Part shown: one piece after another, positions 58,188 to 64,000 of the stretch
Numbering within the stretch: position 1 is the first letter of the stretch
How the letters are laid out: each line of letters opens with the position of its first letter
DNA from: Anisodus tanguticus
Lineage: Eukaryota; Streptophyta; Magnoliopsida; Solanales; Solanaceae
Assembly (NCBI GenBank): GCA_034509755.1
Contig: CM067542.1
Location: forward strand, 15,443,001-15,507,000
DNA length: 64,000 nucleotides
Reading direction: 5' to 3'
Notes under the pieces: generated by a model
Told to the model about the DNA's origin: nothing
Database searches by the model: none
Seen by the model: the letters and a program-made list of their open reading frames with translations, nothing else
Made by a program: the position numbers and the translations under genes

Positions 58188-61100
58188 CACCCCCGCAGTC
58201 ATAGCGGGTGGTCTTCGAACGCTGAGACTGTCCCTAAAATCTTCAAAAAGTACCGCGGGTAGACCCTTGGTAAAAATGTCTGCAATTTGATAACGAGACG
58301 GGACATGGCATACGCGAACTTGACCTTTAGCAACCTTTTCACGGACAAAGTGAATGTCCATTTCGATATGCTTGGTGCGTTGGTGTTGAACCGGGTTACC
58401 TGAAAGGTAGATGGCACTAATGTTATCGCAATATACCAAGGTTGCCTTCTGAATGGGACAATGAAGCTCCAAAAGCAAATTATGTAGCCAACATGATTCA
58501 GAGACCACATTCGCCACCCCTCGATATTCTGCCTCTGCACTTGAGCGTGATAGAGTTGCCTGACGCTTTGCCGACCAGGAGACCAAGTTGTTGCCAAGGA
58601 ACATACAAAGAGCGAAGTCGACCTTTCGGTGTCGGGACAACCACCCCAATCAAGCATCCGTGTAGGAGACAAGTGTGGATGTAGATGAGGGATACAAGTG
58701 CAAACCATAATCCAAAGTGTCCCCCGAATATACCGAATGATGCGTTTGATTGCATTCATGTGCTCAACTCGGGATCATGCATGAATAAATACACTCGCTG
58801 AACCGCATATGTAATATCCGGTCCGGTAAAGGTAAGATACTTGGAGGGCCCCCGCAAGCTCGCGATAGCGGGTCGGGTCCTCGTATGGTGCACCCGCCGT
58901 GGTACTTAGCTTTGGGTTTGCATCAATCGGCGTGGAAGTGGACTTACGGGATGACATCCCGCCCTCTCGATAATCTCAAAGCAAAGATACTTCCGTTGAG
59001 ACACAAACAACCCACCTGAATGACGTTTGACGGCAATCCCCAAAAAATAACTCAAAGGCCCTAAGTCTTTCATAGCAAATTCAGAACTGAGCATGGCCAT
59101 GATAGACCGGCGCAAAGCATCGGAGGAAGCATCAAGATGATATCATCCACATACAATGAATATAGGCCAATGACGAACCACGGCGGTAGATGAACAAGGA
59201 ATTATCTCGACCCGTTTGTGAGTGAACCCAATTGTCGAAACAAAGTTAGCAAATCGTGTATACCAGGCCCGTGGAGACTGCTTAAGGCCGTATAATGATT
59301 TCTTCAACAAACAGACATGATTAGGGCGGTTGGGATCCCTGAAACCCAACGGATGATGCATATAGACTGTTTCCTTGAGGTCACCATGTAGAAAAGCATT
59401 CTTGACATCCAACTGATGAATTGGCCAAGTCTTTGAAAGAGCCAAGCTAAGCACAGTGCGAATGGTAGCCGGTTTGACCACCGGACTAAACGTCTCACCA
59501 CAATCAATTCCAACCTGCTGAGTCTTACCATCACCAACAAGTCGCGCCTTATGTCGAGCAAAGGACCCATCTGAATTCTCTTTGTGAGCAAAAATCCACA
59601 TAGACCTAATAACATTAATACCATATGGACGGGGCACCAACTCCCACGTCTTATTAGCAATAAGAGCATTATATTCATCAGTCATAGCAATTTTCCAATT
59701 AGGGTCATTTAATGCGGACACAGGATTGCGGGGCAAGGGGGATTTAGAGACATCCAAATGTAAATTAAAATGTCTTTTAGGTGTAAAAATACCCCGCTGA
59801 CTACGAGTGACCGGTCTATGACTCGAGGAAGAATTGAGTGAATTTTTGGAATTTTCTGGGTTCGGGACGGACTGCCGGCAGAGAAAGGTGGGCCCGCCGG
59901 CCCAAATCGGTAAAAACCGGGCTCGGTTGACTGGACCAGTTCAGATTGGGCTGGATCGGCCCAATAGCTGGAACAGCAGGGTGCGACGGTACTGTGGGAC
60001 CAGCGGGCAGTGGGCCCGCTGGAGGATTTTGGGTACGGGAGTTGTCCAAAAAATTCCGAATAATATACGGGGATATTTGGTCATCCAAAAAATTATACGA
60101 CTTAGGTTCGGGAGTATGAACTTTCGTAAATGGGAATTGAGTTTCATCGAAAATGATATGGCGTTTGATTATGATTTTCTTGGAGGATAAATCAAAACAC
60201 TTATAACCACGATGATTTGACGGATAACCCAAAAACACACACGGGGTAGACCGAGCCTGGAGTTTGTTAATTGTGGTGGATGGGAATAACAGATAACACA
60301 AGCACCCAAAAATTCGAAGATGAGAATACGAAGGATCCTTCTTAAATAGGATTTTGAGGGGGGGGAATAGGTCAGACCTTTGGAAGGAAGTATGTTAAGA
60401 AGATATGTGGCCATTTGTAGAGCATGATGCCAAAAATATGGAGGTATGGAGGCATGAATTAAGAGAGTTCGGACAATGTTATTGATGGAACGAATTTTGC
60501 GTTCGGCCTTACCATTTTGTGGAGATGTATGAGGACACGAAAACCTAAAATTGATCCCATTATTAGCACAGAAATCCCGAAACTCCCTATTGTCATATTC
60601 TTTCTCATTATCACATTGAATATTTTTTATGTCTCTTTTGAATTGAGTACGAATGAACGCTCTAAATTTGATGAAGATGGAAAATACTTGTGATTTATTT
60701 GCAATTGGAAACGTCCACAAAAATCTAGTATAATCATCTAAAAAGAGAACATAATATCGATGACCCACTGAACTTAGAACAGGAGACGTCCATAAGTCAC
60801 TATGAATAATGTCAAATGGCATAGAAGTATGAGAATTGGAGTCTACAAATGGCAACTTAACAATTTTTCCTAATGAACAAGACTGACAAATTGGAGTACG
60901 ACTCGTACCCTTACAAGAAATAAAGCTATTTTTATCTAAAGCTGATAAAATAGAAGATCCCGGATGACCCAGACGAGCATGCCACATGGAAGGAGAGATG
61001 GCTGCAAAAGCTGACGGCAAGGCTGGACTCGATGGACTGAAACCGGGCATGATAGGATACAGATCCCCCCTACTATCACACCTCATGAGATGACTCCCCG

Positions 61101-61686
61101 TCTTGAAATCCTTCACAGAGAAACCGAAAGGATCAAATTCAACAGAAACATAATTGTCATTTGTGAACTTTCGGACAGACACTAAATTTTTAATCAATTT
61201 AGGAGCATGTAAAGTATTTTTCAAGAGGAGTGGTGGATTGGGGGGAGACAACGTTTTTTTACCATACCCTAGAATTGGAATAGAACTGACATTACCAACA
61301 ATTATCCCCCTAGGGGTGCTCAAATTGGAATAAGATGAGAGAGTACCTGATTCGGAAGTCATGTGAGTAGTGGCCCCGGTGTCCATGTACCAATTTGGGT
61401 CCGGTTGGGTCAACCCCAATGTGTGCATCGCGGCCTCGATATCAGTCTGAGTGGGGCCTGCTGTATGATGGGCTTGCGGAGGACGGGGCCCAAGGACTCC
61501 ATTCCGTGATCGCCTTGGGCCGTAAGTGCTTTGGAGGTGCCGCTTGTTGGGCCACCGGCCGTGGGCCGCCATCGCCGGGCGCCGGGCTCGGGATCGTTGG
61601 CCAGCCCCCACCGGCCGCCGGAAACTATTGTCGGTCGCCGTGGATGGTACGGGTTCCACTGCCATTGGCCCCACTGCTGGGCCCAT
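58182..61686 (-). pseudogene. Copia D pol (protease, integrase, RT, RNase H; broken)
   Basis: The long open block 61686-60169 (about 505 codons, no ATG at its upstream edge) carries the protease Asp-Thr-Gly-Ala-Thr-Thr-His-Met, the GAG-pre-integrase motif Trp-His-Ala-Arg-Leu-Gly-His and the integrase core with Cys-Asn/Asp-x-Glu-Tyr type residues. A frame change near 60300 leads to 59816-60301 (Pro-rich linker), then RT 59757-59143, a break near the Tyr-Met-Asp-Asp position (about 59130-59150), 59115-58775, and RNase H 58649-58182. The stop lies inside the LTR. Confidence 0.88.
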
Positions 61687-61699
61687 GGCGGTGGTAGGC

Positions 61700-62516
61700 T
61701 ACTGTACCCTGGCTGGGACCCACCGCCTGTTTGTTGACCACCGGAACCGCCACCTGTACCGCCGCGTTTGCCCCCGCAATTTTTCTTATTATTTTTGCGA
61801 TTATTCTTGCCGCCACCATTATTATGGTTTTGGCCTGAATTATTCACAAAACCTGAAGAACTAGGGGAGGACGCCACCATGACAATCGGGCTTGCTCCGT
61901 AGCCGCCTTTTTAGCCAAACCTCGCTTCTTCCAACGTAAGCATGGAGCGGGCTTGATGAAAGTCTGGAAGAGGGTTGCTTTGGCGAAGGAGAGTTCCAAC
62001 ACCATTATAGGCCTCCGAAAGACCGACAACCAACTGTAGAACTAGACGATTATTTGTTACTGGGGCGCCAACATTACGGAGTTGATCCGCCAACTCCTTT
62101 AGTTTCTTGCAATATGCAGAAACGTTTGGAAATTCGTCCATTCGAACGAGAGAGAATTCCTGCTCGAGTGTGACGACACGTGAATGTTGGTTGTCTTGGA
62201 ATATGTCACGCAATCTATTCCATGCAGCCATAGCCGTGGTATTCGGCTCCATAATCATTTGTAGGAGATCCAACGAAATAGTGGCGTATATCCACCGAAG
62301 AACGGTAGCATCAAGTGTAATCCATACCTCAGGATCCTCCGCAGGAAGGGGTCTAGCGGGAGGAATGATGTGATGAAGAACTTGATAAGATATAGCGTGA
62401 ATTTTAAACAACTCTGCCCACATTGCATATTGAACGTTTTCCATCTCAAGAACAATAGGGATACTTAGCTTGATATTGGAAACCGTGAGGGCAGGGTGAA
62501 AATTGTTCTTAGACAT
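61700..62516 (-). pseudogene. Copia D gag (two compensating frameshifts)
   Basis: It starts at the ATG at 62516 (Met-Ser-Lys-Asn-Asn). Open to 61911, then one extra base and, about 30 bases later, one missing base restore the original frame. The tail is Gly/Asn/Lys-rich without a zinc knuckle, as in Copia C. Confidence 0.82.
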
Positions 62517-62677
62517 ATTGTAAGAACAAAGAAGGAGGGGAAATTTAAGAGAGGTTTTTTTAGAGCGGAAGACGAAATTTTGGAAGAGAAAAACCCGAGG
62601 AGGGGGGGGTCTCGGCCAAAGGGAGGCAAAAGTTTGAGAGAAAAATCTTTTGTTTTAGACCTAGTCTCTTGATACCA

Positions 62678-63008
62678 TGAAAGAAATAATCCCCTTGATT
62701 ATTTTCATTGATTGAATAGATATATATACAAGTTACATATTTCCATAATAGAAAAATCTTTTTCCTGTTCTACTTCTAAATCCTTATTCTACCATAATTC
62801 TAACTATACAATTATGGTAAGTGTATAACACTAATTAAGATATCCTTTTCATTACAATATACTACAATATACATTCCTAATACACCATATATACTTCTGC
62901 CCGTGATGGGCTATTTGCACACTGCCGAGATGGGCTTCTGCCCGTGATGGGCTATTTGCACACTACCGAGATGGGCTTCTGCCCGTGATGGGTTGGGCTG
63001 TTTTAACA
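62678..63008 (-). repeat. Copia D 5' LTR (right copy)
   Basis: 331 bp. It carries tandem 43-bp units at about 62895-63000 (2.5 copies). Confidence 0.9.
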
Positions 63009-63405
63009 TTTGTCTTATTTGGAATGTACATTATTATTCGAACAATTTCTTTACTACTTCGGGTACTGCAGCCTCTGAAACTTGAACAGGTTTGCTGCTT
63101 CGTTAAAATTGAAGAAAGAGGGTTATCACAAGGTGAATGATTCGAATTTTAGGATTTTTGGCGAAATTTGACTGTGAAAAATTGTTATAGAAGTTAGGTG
63201 TTTAATTTATTTTGCGGCTCTATTTGCTTTCTTACGGAATGAAAAAAGATATGGCGGATAAATAAAGATCAGTTGAAATTAAGTAATCTTTAGGAGAAAG
63301 GGCTAAAAGTTTATGATAGTAATAACTTTGGCTTAGATGCAGTTGTTTCTTCCACATTTATGAAGCAGCAATAATGCAGGGCTGGTAGTGTTTGAGTTGT
63401 TCCTG
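63009..63405. other. Spacer between Copia D and Copia G, nothing recognised
   Basis: About 400 bases without a recognisable gene or repeat. The first five are the target duplication of D. Confidence 0.4.
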
Positions 63406-63590
63406 TGAGATTGTATTAATCTCTTTTGGGGAGTCTTTCTCATTAATACAAATATATATAGTGTACAATGTGGAGGAATCCTAATATAACAAGGATCGTA
63501 TATCTACCATAATTATACATCACTAAATATTACACAATATATGTAATATATTTTAATTATGGTCAGATTGTGACTATACACGTTAATACA
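63406..63590 (-). repeat. Copia G 3' LTR
   Basis: About 185 bp. On the - strand it starts TGTATTAACG. The partner LTR is outside the window. Confidence 0.65.
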
Positions 63591-64000
63591 CCACCTCAGT
63601 CGGAGCGGGAGGAGGCCGGACGCTGAGACTGGATTTGAAGTCGAGGAATAGTTGTCTAGGAAGACCTTTCGTGAAGATATCCATGTACTGGTAGGAAGAA
63701 GGCACATGCAATACCTTAACATGACCAAGAGCAACCTTCTCACGAACAAAGTGTATATGCATCTCAATGTACTTGGTTCGCTGATGCTGAATCGGATTAT
63801 GAGATAAATATATGGCGGATGTGTTATCACAGTAAACCAAGGACGTCTTACGCAAGGGACACTGAAGCTCCAAAAGAATATTTCGAAGCCAACAGATCTC
63901 AGCAACAACATTTGCAACGCCTCTATACTCTGCTTCTGCACTCGAACAGGATAATGTGGCTTGCTGCTTGGCCGACCAAGAAATGAGATTATCCCCAAAA
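63583..64000 (-). CDS. Copia G RNase H, C-terminal part (partial)
   Basis: Open from the window edge to TAA at 63583-63585. It encodes Trp-Ser-Ala-Lys-Gln-Gln-Ala-Thr-Leu-Ser, Ala-Glu-Ala-Glu-Tyr-Arg, Tyr-Cys-Asp-Asn-Thr-Ser-Ala-Ile-Tyr-Leu and Asp-Ile-Phe-Thr-Lys-Gly-Leu-Pro, the Copia RNase H end. No lesion appears in these 138 codons, so this element could be intact beyond the window. Confidence 0.85.
   Translation of the reverse strand, partial: FGDNLISWSAKQQATLSCSSAEAEYRGVANVVAEICWLRNILLELQCPLRKTSLVYCDNTSAIYLSHNPIQHQRTKYIEMHIHFVREKVALGHVKVLHVPSSYQYMDIFTKGLPRQLFLDFKSSLSVRPPPAPTEVVY

Larger units (their letters stand above)
57902..63008 (-). mobile_element. Copia D: Ale/Retrofit-like retrotransposon
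   Basis: It is flanked by the perfect duplication TTTGT (57897-57901 and 63009-63013). LTRs are 57902-58187 and 62678-63008. The primer-binding site (complement of about 62660-62677, TGGTATCAAGAG on the - strand) is intact. The internal order matches Copia C in full, in the opposite orientation. Several frameshifts in gag, RT and RNase H make it defective. Confidence 0.93.
63406..64000 (-). mobile_element. Copia G, 3' end only (runs off the window)
   Basis: A left-hand LTR (63406-63590) is followed by pol on the - strand up to the window edge. It is related to but distinct from the A/B/C/D group: the LTR is different and the purine tract reads 'ctgaggtgg' instead of 'gcgggggtg'. The outer LTR end may be 63404 or 63406. 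Confidence 0.8.

Noticed and set aside
1..64000. CRISPR arrays, bacterial operons, rRNA or tRNA genes
   Set aside because: None seen. The tRNA-like box B motifs at about 34021, 37640 and 55434 belong to SINEs, not tRNA genes.

Overview
This window is plant nuclear DNA: long AT-rich stretches, genes split by GT-AG introns, and a dense load of LTR retrotransposons, SINEs and hAT-type insertions. The SINE copies resemble the tobacco TS / SolS SINE families as I recall them, so Solanaceae is the most likely family; I cannot name the species from the sequence alone.

Genes. The only host genes I can support are a tandem cluster of three TRICHOME BIREFRINGENCE-LIKE (TBL/PMR5-type, wall-polysaccharide O-acetyltransferase family) genes, all on the + strand, and one Yae1-domain pseudogene. 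TBL copy 1 (946-20417) is a wreck: frameshifts, a nonsense codon, a Copia element in exon 1, a hAT element in exon 4, a second Copia element in intron 4 and two hAT-like insertions in intron 1. TBL copy 2 (31111-35527, 352 aa) and copy 3 (36988-39942, 391 aa) have five intact exons each, with both the GDS and DxxH catalytic motifs. Internal exons 2-4 are 172, 176 and 159 nt in both. The Yae1-like gene (56063-57321) keeps its introns but has two in-frame stops and a frameshift.

Mobile elements, left to right: Copia A (1146-6004, -), hAT-like insertions (6431-7487; 7666-8576), hAT (10170-11795), Copia E (12655-19735, +), Copia fragment H (21269-22468, +), deleted Copia B (27757-30484, -), a foldback MITE (31561-31745), two SINEs (33780-34082), a 341-bp TRIM (36060-36400), a candidate SINE (37595-37760), Copia F (41986-48438, +), a SINE split by Copia C (50089-50133 / 55353-55491), Copia C (50134-55352, +), Copia D (57902-63008, -) and the 3' end of Copia G (63406 to the window edge, -). 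A, B, C, D and H belong to one Ale/Retrofit-like lineage whose Gag has a Gly/Asn/Arg-rich tail and no visible zinc knuckle. E and F are a second lineage with a CCHC knuckle and LTRs of roughly 0.8-1.2 kb. Five-base target duplications are visible for A (GTATA), B (GTAAG), C (CCTGG/CCTGA), D (TTTGT), E (CAATA) and F (AAAAG). All full elements carry stops or frameshifts, so none looks autonomous.

I did not find a novel multigene system. The most informative structures are the multiply interrupted TBL pseudogene, the SINE cut in two by Copia C, the TRIM between the two intact TBL genes, the protease-to-RT deletion in Copia B, and the tail-to-tail pair C/D that flanks the Yae1 pseudogene as a long inverted repeat. 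The remaining intergenic DNA (notably 22.5-27.7 kb and 48.4-50.1 kb) holds only tandem repeats and possible retroelement relics.
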